From: an uncultured Candidatus Midichloriaceae bacterium
Lineage (GTDB): Bacteria; Pseudomonadota; Alphaproteobacteria; Rickettsiales; Midichloriaceae
DNA length: 24,273 nucleotides
Direction of reading: 5' to 3'
Assembly: GCA_905479795.1 (NCBI GenBank)
Contig: CAJQNX010000029.1
Coordinates: 1 to 24,273, forward strand
Shown: positions 17,171 to 24,273 of the stretch, piece by piece
Layout: every line of letters starts with the position of its first letter
How positions within the stretch are numbered: the stretch's first letter is position 1
The notes under the pieces: generated by a model
Told to the model about the DNA's origin: nothing
Database searches by the model: none
Seen by the model: only the letters and a program-made list of their open reading frames with translations
Translations under genes and position numbers: made by a program

Positions 17171-18979
17171 ATGGCTATGAGTTTTTTAAAAAAACTGTTA
17201 TTTTCTAATATGAAGGAAACTATTTCCCGTTTCCCTTTTCCTATACTATGCACGATAGTATTTACGTTCTTTTGCTTATCTGAAATTAATGAAATCAATA
17301 TAAGTATAAAACCAGAACCATGGTTTTATATGCTTTTATTATGCGGATTTTTTTCCTATACAGTTTTAAAACTCTTTGCTGAAAACCATAATATCGATAG
17401 GAAAAAATATGTGTATCTTACATTGGGCTTAACTGTATTTCTGGGATATTTTTGCTGGTTACCAAGCTTTATTGGGCTATCTTTATTGCTTGTTGGAATA
17501 CTACTACTCTTGTTGATTGCCCCATATATCTTTAATGATGTGGGAGAACACGCCTGTTGCAGCTTTAATACTCAGCTAGCTGGAAGTATATTTTTTTCTG
17601 CTCTTGCCACTATTATATTATGTGCTGGCTTATCACTTGCTCTTGTAAGTATACATTATTTATTTGATGTAAAATTTAGTAGTGAGCTATATCTAAACAT
17701 TTGGTTAATTGGAGTGACATTTTTTGGGCCTTTTCATGCGTTATCTGCCGTTCCAAAGGATTTCCAACCTAAAGAAAAAGGATATCCCAAAGGTATTGTA
17801 TTCATATTTTCTTATATATTGGCTCCTCTAATAATTGGCTATTTCGGGATATTATATGCCTACATAATAAAAATACTTATCGAGTTGAACCTACCAAAAG
17901 GAAATATTGCCTATATGGTGCTTGCATTCGGATTAATAGGTATTTTTACACATATTTTTTCATACTCTATTCGAGATACAGGGACAAAACTTTTAAAAAT
18001 TGTCTGCCGCTATTTTTATTATGCATTACTAGCGCCAATAGCACTTTTATTTGTTGGCATTGGTGTTCGTATTAGTGATTATGGAGTTACTGAGCCAAGG
18101 TATCTTGTAGTGATTTTTGCCGTCTGGTTCTTACTTTCATCTACATACTTTATAATAAAAAAAGAGACAAAATTTAAGAATATTATACTCACCATAAGTA
18201 CAATGCTTATCTTATCTTCATTCGGTATATGGGGGGCAGAACATGTTTCTGGTATCAGTCAGGTTACAAGGCTTCAAAATCTGCTAGAAAAAAATAATAT
18301 TCTAATCAATGGAGCTATTCATAAAACATCAGGTCAAATTGATTTTGAAGATCGAAAGAATATTAGTGCAATAGTAGAATATCTTTCAAAAGATCATAAA
18401 GCTGCCCTTATTAAAAACTGGTTTGCAAATTACAGCTATATTAATTCAACGACTGACAAACGACTGCGTGCGTCTAAAATAACAGATGATATGGGGGTTA
18501 TTTACTTAAATAAATGGCAAAAAAGTGATACATTTAATCTTTCTGCTCCCCAAGTAATAGGAAAAAACCCTATTCTTTTTAACATACAAACCTTCGATTA
18601 TTATACCAATGTGGGATATGTTGATTTTGGGGCAAATGATTGGCCAAAAACACTAGAAGTTCATAATGAAAAAGATAAAACATTAGAATTATACACAGTA
18701 AAGAACGGTGTTTTAGGTGTCAGGTATCCTTACAAAGATATATCTGTACACTTTGATTTATCTAGTACTGTTCAAAGTTTTATTAACGATGGCATTAAAT
18801 CAGGCAAAATTCCAGAATCAAAGAGAGATTTATTCACTATTACCAAAGCAAATAAAGGATTGGAAATACGTATCTATCTAACAAATATTAGTGGTAGTAT
18901 TAAAGATGGCGCACCTGTTATTTCATATATTAATGTTGCTATTGCTGTAAAATATCGTGAAAAACCAGAACAATTTTGA
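17171..18979 (+). CDS. DUF4153-like polytopic membrane protein
   Basis: A 602-aa protein. The first roughly 350 residues contain about ten hydrophobic segments (for example FYMLLLCGFFSYTVLKLF, IGLSLLLVGILLLLLIAPYI, YYALLAPIALLFVGIGV). The last roughly 240 residues form a mostly soluble domain that starts after a final membrane helix near 340-356 and is probably outside the cytosol. This architecture matches DUF4153 proteins, found widely in Proteobacteria and without an established role. Two possible ATG starts (17171 and 17177) are close together; the N-terminal basic segment is present with either. It is a single-gene unit facing away from ileS and convergent with ftsW, 75 bases between stops. 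No catalytic motif is visible. Confidence 0.8.
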   Translation: MAMSFLKKLLFSNMKETISRFPFPILCTIVFTFFCLSEINEINISIKPEPWFYMLLLCGFFSYTVLKLFAENHNIDRKKYVYLTLGLTVFLGYFCWLPSFIGLSLLLVGILLLLLIAPYIFNDVGEHACCSFNTQLAGSIFFSALATIILCAGLSLALVSIHYLFDVKFSSELYLNIWLIGVTFFGPFHALSAVPKDFQPKEKGYPKGIVFIFSYILAPLIIGYFGILYAYIIKILIELNLPKGNIAYMVLAFGLIGIFTHIFSYSIRDTGTKLLKIVCRYFYYALLAPIALLFVGIGVRISDYGVTEPRYLVVIFAVWFLLSSTYFIIKKETKFKNIILTISTMLILSSFGIWGAEHVSGISQVTRLQNLLEKNNILINGAIHKTSGQIDFEDRKNISAIVEYLSKDHKAALIKNWFANYSYINSTTDKRLRASKITDDMGVIYLNKWQKSDTFNLSAPQVIGKNPILFNIQTFDYYTNVGYVDFGANDWPKTLEVHNEKDKTLELYTVKNGVLGVRYPYKDISVHFDLSSTVQSFINDGIKSGKIPESKRDLFTITKANKGLEIRIYLTNISGSIKDGAPVISYINVAIAVKYREKPEQF

Positions 18980-19054
18980 AGACGTTTTACTTCAGATTAG
19001 CGCATTGCAGCCACATCTATACTCTATTATAAGTTATCTATGATTCTTAATAAA

Positions 19055-20197
19055 TTAGGTTTCCTCAACGAAAAAGAATTTTTTATTTTGAGACAAGTTA
19101 TTTAATTTACGATTCTTACTTAAATTTAAATAAAGACCTGCAGCGATTGAAAAAGCCAACATTGATGATCCACCATAACTAATGAATGGAAGCGTCATCC
19201 CTTTAGTTGGAAAAATATTTAGAGTTACTCCAATATTAAAAAGAAATTGCATTGCAAAATGCATTATTATACCAAATATTGCATATACGTGAAATAAATT
19301 TGAGAATTTTGTTAAACTCCAAAGAGCCCTTAAAATAAAGGTGGCAAAAGCTACAATTATTATCATACAAAATATGAGCCCAAATTCTTCAGCCCCAACT
19401 GCAAAAATAAAGTCAGTATGAGCATCTGGCAAAACATATTTGATTGTCCCCTCTCCTGGCCCCTTGCCAAAAAACCCACCATTTAGATAAGATGAAACAG
19501 ACTTTTGAACCTGATAATTTGATGAATTAGTAGGATCCATAAATTTATCAATACGTTGAGCAACATGAGGAAAAAATAAATATGCACCATAAATTCCGCA
19601 AACAAAAATCACTAAAACTAAAAGCAACCAGGAAAGTTTTATTCCAGCAATAAAAAACAAAGAGAAGGTTGCTATTGTGTTAGTTATGGTCATACCAAAA
19701 TCTGGCTGCAGTAGTAATAGAATAGCAATAAGTGCATTAAAAAATACACATATACAAAAAATTTTAAAATTTATTTTACTTTTTTCATGCGAAAGGATTA
19801 TTGCAATAAAACAAGTATAAAATGGTTTTAAAAATTCTGATGGTTGCAGAGAAAATCCCATGATATTAAGCCACCTTTTTGCGCCTTTAGTTGCATCTCC
19901 AAAAAGAATCACCAATATCAATAAGATGATAGTGGATATAAAACCAATAAAAATAATTCTTCTGATATATTTTTCATTCAATGCAGAGAGGAATAAAATT
20001 ATAAAAATTCCAACTAATAAAAAAGCTAATTGCTTTTTCACAAAATAATAATGTGACAAACCTAATTTCTCAGAAACACCAGAGCCTGCCGAAGTCAATA
20101 AAAGTATACCTAACAGCATTATAAAAATAATATTTATCAACGCCTTAACGTCTATGGAATTCCACCATGTAAATTTTCTTTTAAAGCCAAATTCCAA
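19055..20197 (-). CDS. ftsW: Peptidoglycan glycosyltransferase FtsW
   Basis: FtsW is the septal SEDS glycosyltransferase that polymerises lipid II during division. The 380-aa protein has about ten membrane segments. SEDS features are KGAKRWLNIMGFSLQPSEF (about residues 107-125), LLLQPDFGMTITNT, SVQKSVSSYLNGGFFGKGPG, PDAHTDFIFAVGAEEFG and, near residues 325-340, PTKGMTLPFISYGGSS. The PTKG form of the last motif and the HTDFIFAVGAEE loop indicate FtsW; RodA usually has PVVGLPLPFVSYGG. The neighbours are not the usual dcw cluster genes, but scattering of that cluster is common in Rickettsiales. It follows the carboxylesterase gene by nine bases on the same strand, so the two are probably co-transcribed. 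Confidence 0.93.
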   Translation of the reverse strand: MEFGFKRKFTWWNSIDVKALINIIFIMLLGILLLTSAGSGVSEKLGLSHYYFVKKQLAFLLVGIFIILFLSALNEKYIRRIIFIGFISTIILLILVILFGDATKGAKRWLNIMGFSLQPSEFLKPFYTCFIAIILSHEKSKINFKIFCICVFFNALIAILLLLQPDFGMTITNTIATFSLFFIAGIKLSWLLLVLVIFVCGIYGAYLFFPHVAQRIDKFMDPTNSSNYQVQKSVSSYLNGGFFGKGPGEGTIKYVLPDAHTDFIFAVGAEEFGLIFCMIIIVAFATFILRALWSLTKFSNLFHVYAIFGIIMHFAMQFLFNIGVTLNIFPTKGMTLPFISYGGSSMLAFSIAAGLYLNLSKNRKLNNLSQNKKFFFVEET

Positions 20198-20206
20198 AAT
20201 TAAACC

Positions 20207-20854
20207 TTAAAAATTATCTTTTAAAAATTTACCACCCAAATTTATTCCCTCATCATCAATACCATGCGCCAGATGCCTTGAAATAAAGTGATTTGTGTCA
20301 AACCCATGCTTTTTTAACTCTTCGGTGGTAGATAGCATATCCTCAACAGTAACAATGTCATCTTCCTTTCCATGAATTAGCATAACTTTGGTTTTTTTAC
20401 GCTCATTTCCACACTTCCAATTATTACCAAAGAGTCTTCCAGAGTACCCTATTACTAATTTTGGTGTAATCAATGATTGCATTATTAAATATAAGGATAG
20501 CATTGTCCCCTGTGAAAAACCTAATAGGCATAAATCATCTTCGGAAAGATTATACTTATTTAACTGTGCCGAAATAAAATCAACAATATAATTTTCTGCT
20601 ATTCTCATTTCATCAATTAGTGCATTTTTTGATCTGTCAAGAAGGCTAAACCATTGCTTGGCGTCACCATTTGGCATTCCTTCAAAGCAAAAAGGAGCAT
20701 CTGGAGAAACAAATAATGCACCAGGCAAAAATTTTGATAACTCGGGTGATAGGTTGATGAGATCATTTTTATTTGACCCATATCCATGCAACATCACAAC
20801 TAATTTACTTGGAGCTACATTGGGATTTTTTATATATTTTGTATATTCTAACAT
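20207..20854 (-). CDS. Carboxylesterase/phospholipase, alpha/beta hydrolase
   Basis: A 215-aa esterase of the carboxylesterase/phospholipase (YpfH, lysophospholipase-like) group. The oxyanion-hole segment is MLHGYGSNKNDLINL (about 21-35), the nucleophile elbow GFSQGTMLSLY (Ser114), the acid is Asp165 or Asp166 in LIHGKEDDIV, and the catalytic histidine is His197 in HLAHGIDDEG. The FVSPDAPFCFEG segment near residues 48-59 is also typical. It probably hydrolyses short acyl esters or lysophospholipids in the cytosol, as there is no signal peptide. It lies nine bases upstream of ftsW on the same strand. All catalytic residues are kept, so it should be active. Confidence 0.88.
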   Translation of the reverse strand: MLEYTKYIKNPNVAPSKLVVMLHGYGSNKNDLINLSPELSKFLPGALFVSPDAPFCFEGMPNGDAKQWFSLLDRSKNALIDEMRIAENYIVDFISAQLNKYNLSEDDLCLLGFSQGTMLSLYLIMQSLITPKLVIGYSGRLFGNNWKCGNERKKTKVMLIHGKEDDIVTVEDMLSTTEELKKHGFDTNHFISRHLAHGIDDEGINLGGKFLKDNF

Positions 20855-21016
20855 AAGTATTAAATGGCAATATTTAATATTTCAGCAAATGATAGCAAGT
20901 TATCCCAATAATAACAATAAGGTTGTTTTATTTATTACCCAGAGGTGGTGCAAAAAACTAGACAGATATTGAGGGGTAATTTTTAATATAAAATAAATAT
21001 CAGAAGAACTAAATTA
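20855..21016. other. Intergenic gap, possible insertion-sequence end
   Basis: This AT-rich gap of 162 bases separates the two hydrolase genes. TTACCC (20935-20940) and GGGTAA (20974-20979) are inverted, and the stretch between them reads GGTGGTGCAAAAAACTAGAC, whose reverse complement resembles a typical insertion-sequence terminus. There is no coding evidence, and the match is only by eye. Confidence 0.25.
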
Positions 21017-22228
21017 TTACATTAAAATTTCATCTAGCCAATCAAAAACACGTTGATGATATAATGAACGAGCCATCATTTGACAATGCCCACCACCACC
21101 TTCTGCCGCAGAAAATGGTATTAATTTTTTAGGTGCTATAAGATTTTTATATAATTTTAGTGCATTACTTGCTAATGGATCATTTTCTGAATAAGTAATA
21201 AGTGTCGGACATTTAATTTTATGCACTACTGGTGAAATTTCATATAGTAACATTTTTTTAATATAGTCAAATAAAGATTTAGCATCATTCACCCAAAATC
21301 CTCGCTGAATAATACTCCATTTAAGCATACTATTAGAGTCTTCATTTCGTAATTTATTTTCCATATCTTGTAACTTTGTTAGATCAATCTTAGGAAAATT
21401 ATTTTTATCTTCTTCTGTTAGAGAAAATACATTAAATATAGAATCTTTTAAATCCCACTGCCCAGGATCTGCTATCAAGGCTGCGATTCTATGTTCAAAT
21501 GCAGCCGCTCTGGAGGCAAGAAATCCTCCAAAACTCCATCCAACTAGTGTAATTTTTTTTGAATCTATTTCTACTCTTGATAAAGCATAATCAATAACAT
21601 GTGATATTATATTCTCCCAGTCATGTCTTAAAGGCATATTATCTTGAATAAGATTTCTACCTTGTCCTGGACCATCAAATAAAAGACAATTATACCCCCT
21701 TCTAATTGCTGCATTGGCATGAGCAAAATACATTTCTTGAATATTAGAATCGTAGCCATTGGTATGAATAACTGTAGGTCTAGGGTTTAAAGAGTTGTCT
21801 GCTTTTATAAAATAGGCTGGTAAAGTAATATTATCAAAAGGTATTTCAATTATTTCTATAGAAGGAGTAAATAGAGAACAGGCTTTTTGAAATACTTTAA
21901 TTTCAGTATTAAAGGACGAAATTAATCTTTGATCCGTTGGCTTTCCAAAAAGAGGAATATAAGCAGTGCGATAGTAATTACTAGCACGTAAAAAAGCTTC
22001 TCTAGCACTAATTACATGACCATTATCAAGGCATTGATCTCCAATGTTTTCTATTCTAGAAGCCGTTGCTAACCATTCATTATACCAACAATCTACATCA
22101 CCATCATCAATATTTTGCATTGTCATGATACATTCACCAAAGTCTGCTCCTCCATAAACAGCGTAACATAAAGCTCTTTCTGCAAACTTTTGATATAGTA
22201 GTTTTGAACTTAAATTTAACGAATTCAT
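21017..22228 (-). CDS. Alpha/beta hydrolase with N-terminal cap (DHPON-hydrolase-like)
   Basis: A 403-aa hydrolase resembling the group of 2,6-dihydroxypseudooxynicotine hydrolase and related acylpeptide hydrolase-like enzymes: a helical N-terminal domain (about 1-125) followed by an alpha/beta hydrolase domain. Motifs are HTNGYDSNIQEMYFAHA (oxyanion region, about 155-171), LLFDGPGQGRN, the nucleophile elbow GWSFGG (Ser232), the acid in SENDPLAS (Asp350) and the catalytic histidine in GGGGHCQMM (His381). The substrate cannot be told from sequence. There is no signal peptide. It sits between an IS6-type transposase fragment and the esterase, next to the effector-like gene, so acquisition by transfer is possible but not shown. 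The frame is intact. Confidence 0.85.
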   Translation of the reverse strand: MNSLNLSSKLLYQKFAERALCYAVYGGADFGECIMTMQNIDDGDVDCWYNEWLATASRIENIGDQCLDNGHVISAREAFLRASNYYRTAYIPLFGKPTDQRLISSFNTEIKVFQKACSLFTPSIEIIEIPFDNITLPAYFIKADNSLNPRPTVIHTNGYDSNIQEMYFAHANAAIRRGYNCLLFDGPGQGRNLIQDNMPLRHDWENIISHVIDYALSRVEIDSKKITLVGWSFGGFLASRAAAFEHRIAALIADPGQWDLKDSIFNVFSLTEEDKNNFPKIDLTKLQDMENKLRNEDSNSMLKWSIIQRGFWVNDAKSLFDYIKKMLLYEISPVVHKIKCPTLITYSENDPLASNALKLYKNLIAPKKLIPFSAAEGGGGHCQMMARSLYHQRVFDWLDEILM

Positions 22229-22259
22229 ACAATGACTTTTTCATTATCTATCACTGAGG

Positions 22260-22396
22260 CTAAGTAGTTTTCAACCATTTGTCAAATAAGCTCTTCTCTC
22301 TTTCTAATGCATGTCCATTTTGTTGGGCTCTGGCACATCTAAAGGATTTAAAGCCGAGCATCGGCTTAGTTCGCTTCCTTATAAATCTATGGTTAC
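22260..22396 (-). pseudogene. IS6-family transposase C-terminal fragment
   Basis: On the minus strand the frame reads NHRFIRKRTKPMLGFKSF followed by RCAR, the highly conserved ending of IS6-family DDE transposases (D-H-R-x-x-K-x-x-x-x-P-M-L-G-F-K-S-F). A stop lies a few codons upstream, and the sequence after RCAR no longer matches the family, ending in KTT and TAG at 22262-22260. Only the tail of the gene remains. It separates the hydrolase gene from the effector-like gene. The 17-bp palindrome at 22351-22367 lies within its coding sequence. Confidence 0.8.
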
Positions 22397-22404
22397 CTAA
22401 TTAC

Positions 22405-24273
22405 CTAACCACCTCTACCATTATCTATAATATTACCTTTTTGCTGCTGCTCTTCCTTATATTTGATAACGTGAGGGCCATCTTTAGCTATCGTATTTTC
22501 TCCTTTTTGTGATTTATCAATTTCAGGTTCTTTAATTTTTTCTTGAGAATTACTACGTATTTTAGAGCTTACTACATCATCCTTATTAGGACTATAAGGT
22601 GTTATTTTTTTTACCCCAGAATATGCCGAATACACTATTGCACCAGTAAGGATAACTGGAAGTGCTACAAGCACTACCAATGCTTTCAATATATTACCAC
22701 CTAAATTTTTTGCCTTATCTCCTATACCTTTTTTGGTTTTTATTTTGTTAAAGCTCGCAGTCTCCTCAATTAATGCATTAAGCGGATTGCCACTAGATAG
22801 CGCAGTTTTAGAATCTGATTTCACACCATGGCACCCAGGAGTTCCACCATTCAATGAGGCCAATTCTTGAGTATGCCCTCCTTTGATCTGTGTTTTTAAA
22901 TTCTCCCTTGATTGCTCCTCGCTGAGTCCTAATTTTTCACTAACTGCCTTATTAGTTGCATCAGTCAAACTAATACCAGTTCTATCCTTACCACTCGCAC
23001 AATGTATATTTACTTTTCCAATTTTAATTTCAGGAAATAAGGTTTTAACAGAGCCCTTCTCATTATTACATGCAAAATCTACTGCAAGCATTGAGCTTAC
23101 TAGTTTTATATTTTGATTTTCACTATCAAGGATGCTATGGGTATTGATAATCATACTTTTTGCTTCAATTGCATTCTTCAAAGCATTTTTCAAATCCTGA
23201 TTATCATTTATAGCTTCTATTTGCTCTAGTGCTGCTTTTTTATTTGTGCCATTTATTAAGTAAACCGAAATATTTTGAAATCCTTGCTTTTGCGCAAGTC
23301 CTACTCCTAACTTAATTAAGTTCTTATCAAACCCTTGATTATCATTACTTGCAAGACGCCTCATTCCATTAAAAGGCGTAACAGCGCAGGATCCAGTACC
23401 CCTTTCTTTTTGAGCTTTTTGAATTAGGTCAGGTGCATCTTTATCGATAGCATTTAAAAAATTTGGTATGCCGTCTACAATTTGAGGAGAATTTAAAGCA
23501 TTATCTGTAATTTCAGTGCCATCTGGTATAAATGTATCTCATTGATTAAGGTTTTCTTTTGTCTGCTCTAGCCTATCTCCCTTGCCATGAAATGATGGTG
23601 TCCCAGTATGCAACACCTCAAGCACTTGTTCCATATTTTGTCCGTCCATATCTGAAACGAATACGGATTTTTCATAAGCATTTCTTAATCCAGCAAGCTT
23701 TTCTCTGGTCTGAGTTGGCAACATCACTTTGCCACTTGCTATTTGTGCGGCATAAGATTTTACTAATTTTTTATCAAAATCATTAAGTTTATCGTACCAA
23801 TCAATCTTTAAAACTTCACCTTGCTCTGAATCTCTAATTTTTTCATATTGAGCTTTTTGACTGTCACTAAGACCAAGCAACATGTTATCTGATTCAACGA
23901 CCAATTTATCTTTATCAGCCCCATCTTTTTGCTTTGTTAAAGTTGATGTGTGAAATTGTCTATTATCCATAGATACAAAATCTTTGGCTGAAGTTAATTT
24001 TGCTTTAGCATCAGATATCTTTGCATCCTTTAATAATTTTAAAACTTTTGCATTAAACTCTTTTATATCTATTGGTGTTCCACTGTTAAGCTTACTTAAT
24101 TGATCTGATAACAAGGCTGATAACTTATCATCATCTCCTTTTCCCTCTATCTCTAAAACTTTTTTTGCTCCAATTAATAAATTAGCTGATTGAATAGCAA
24201 AAGATATTTGCTCAGCTTTTCCTATATCTATTTCATCAGAGGTTTGATTGGTACAATCTCTAATTAAATCATA
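22405..24273 (-). pseudogene. SopB/IpgD-like inositol-phosphate phosphatase effector, in-frame TGA, 5' end outside window
   Basis: One frame runs from the window edge to TAG at 22407-22405, broken only by TGA at 23541-23539. After the break, 58 codons follow before the next ATG (23364). Numbered from that ATG, the catalytic P-loop is HCASGKDRTG (Cys122, Arg128; 23001-22981), matching CKSGKDRTG of SopB/SigD/IpgD. NGGTPGCHGVK (172-182) corresponds to the family NTGVPGYK motif, and TPFNGMRRL before residue 1 resembles the FNxGVNE motif. A membrane helix follows (about 224-248), then a charged, probably disordered tail. The part upstream of the TGA is helical and holds a related GTPSFHG motif. 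Such enzymes act on host phosphoinositides after type III or IV secretion. The TGA may inactivate it. Confidence 0.8.

Noticed and set aside
22351..22367. Perfect palindrome AAGCCGA-GCA-TCGGCTT as a terminator
   Set aside because: It lies within the coding sequence of the IS6 transposase fragment (codons for K-P-M-L-G-F) and has no following T-run, so it is explained by that sequence.
22279..22512. 77-aa plus-strand frame
   Set aside because: It is antisense to the IS6 transposase fragment and the effector tail and has no features of its own.
12850..23541. TGA reassigned to tryptophan, suggested by in-frame TGA in two genes
   Set aside because: TGA ends several intact genes at the expected family length (DUF2066 protein, coaE, dnaQ, DUF4153 protein), and all visible conserved tryptophans use TGG. 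In the DASS gene the affected position is normally glycine. Nonsense mutations explain the data better.
1..24273. CRISPR array or phage region
   Set aside because: No regularly spaced repeats, cas genes, integrase or phage structural genes are visible on either strand.

Overview
The window is AT-rich, tightly packed bacterial DNA. Its gene content points to the order Rickettsiales (Alphaproteobacteria): a glnP/glnQ-type ABC pair, an unusually long (1050 aa) IleRS of the eukaryote-like type, a coaE-dnaQ overlap, DUF2066 and DUF4153 proteins, a COQ10/RatA-like protein, tRNA-Arg(ACG), flagellar rod genes and a host-directed effector. The flagellar genes fit a flagellated lineage such as Midichloriaceae or a protist-associated Rickettsiaceae; this placement is inference from gene content and was not tested by a search.

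Layout. 1-2848 (minus): flgG (cut by the window edge), flgF and xseA. 2942-5293 (plus): DUF2066 protein, coaE and dnaQ in an overlapping chain. 5368-5444: tRNA-Arg(ACG) behind a near-consensus promoter. 5466-9036 (plus): a membrane-anchored unknown protein, then a compact operon of ABC permease, ABC ATPase, a small membrane-anchored protein and a COQ10/RatA START-domain protein. 9123-11476 (plus): a divergent folP-like gene and a glyS that stops about 150 codons short. 11490-13515 is a scarred region: a relic of a DASS-transporter 3' end, an unrecognised 154-aa gene, and a DASS transporter broken by an in-frame TGA; near-identical 30-bp sequences flank the unknown gene. 13540-16692 (minus): ileS. 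16693-17170: intergenic DNA holding a dead IS200/IS605-type transposase fragment. 17171-18979 (plus): DUF4153 membrane protein. 19055-22228 (minus): ftsW, a small carboxylesterase and a larger alpha/beta hydrolase. 22260-22396: a fragment of an IS6-family transposase. 22405-24273 (minus, open at the window edge): a large protein with a SopB/IpgD-type CX5R inositol-phosphate phosphatase motif and a C-terminal membrane segment, interrupted by one in-frame TGA.

The housekeeping genes look intact and are arranged in short operons. Decay is concentrated at three places: the glyS/DASS junction, the ileS-DUF4153 gap, and the right-hand end where the hydrolases and the phosphatase effector lie beside an IS remnant. 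The most interesting object is the SopB-like phosphatase gene at the right edge. The most informative structural scar is the truncated glyS that runs into a duplicated DASS tail.
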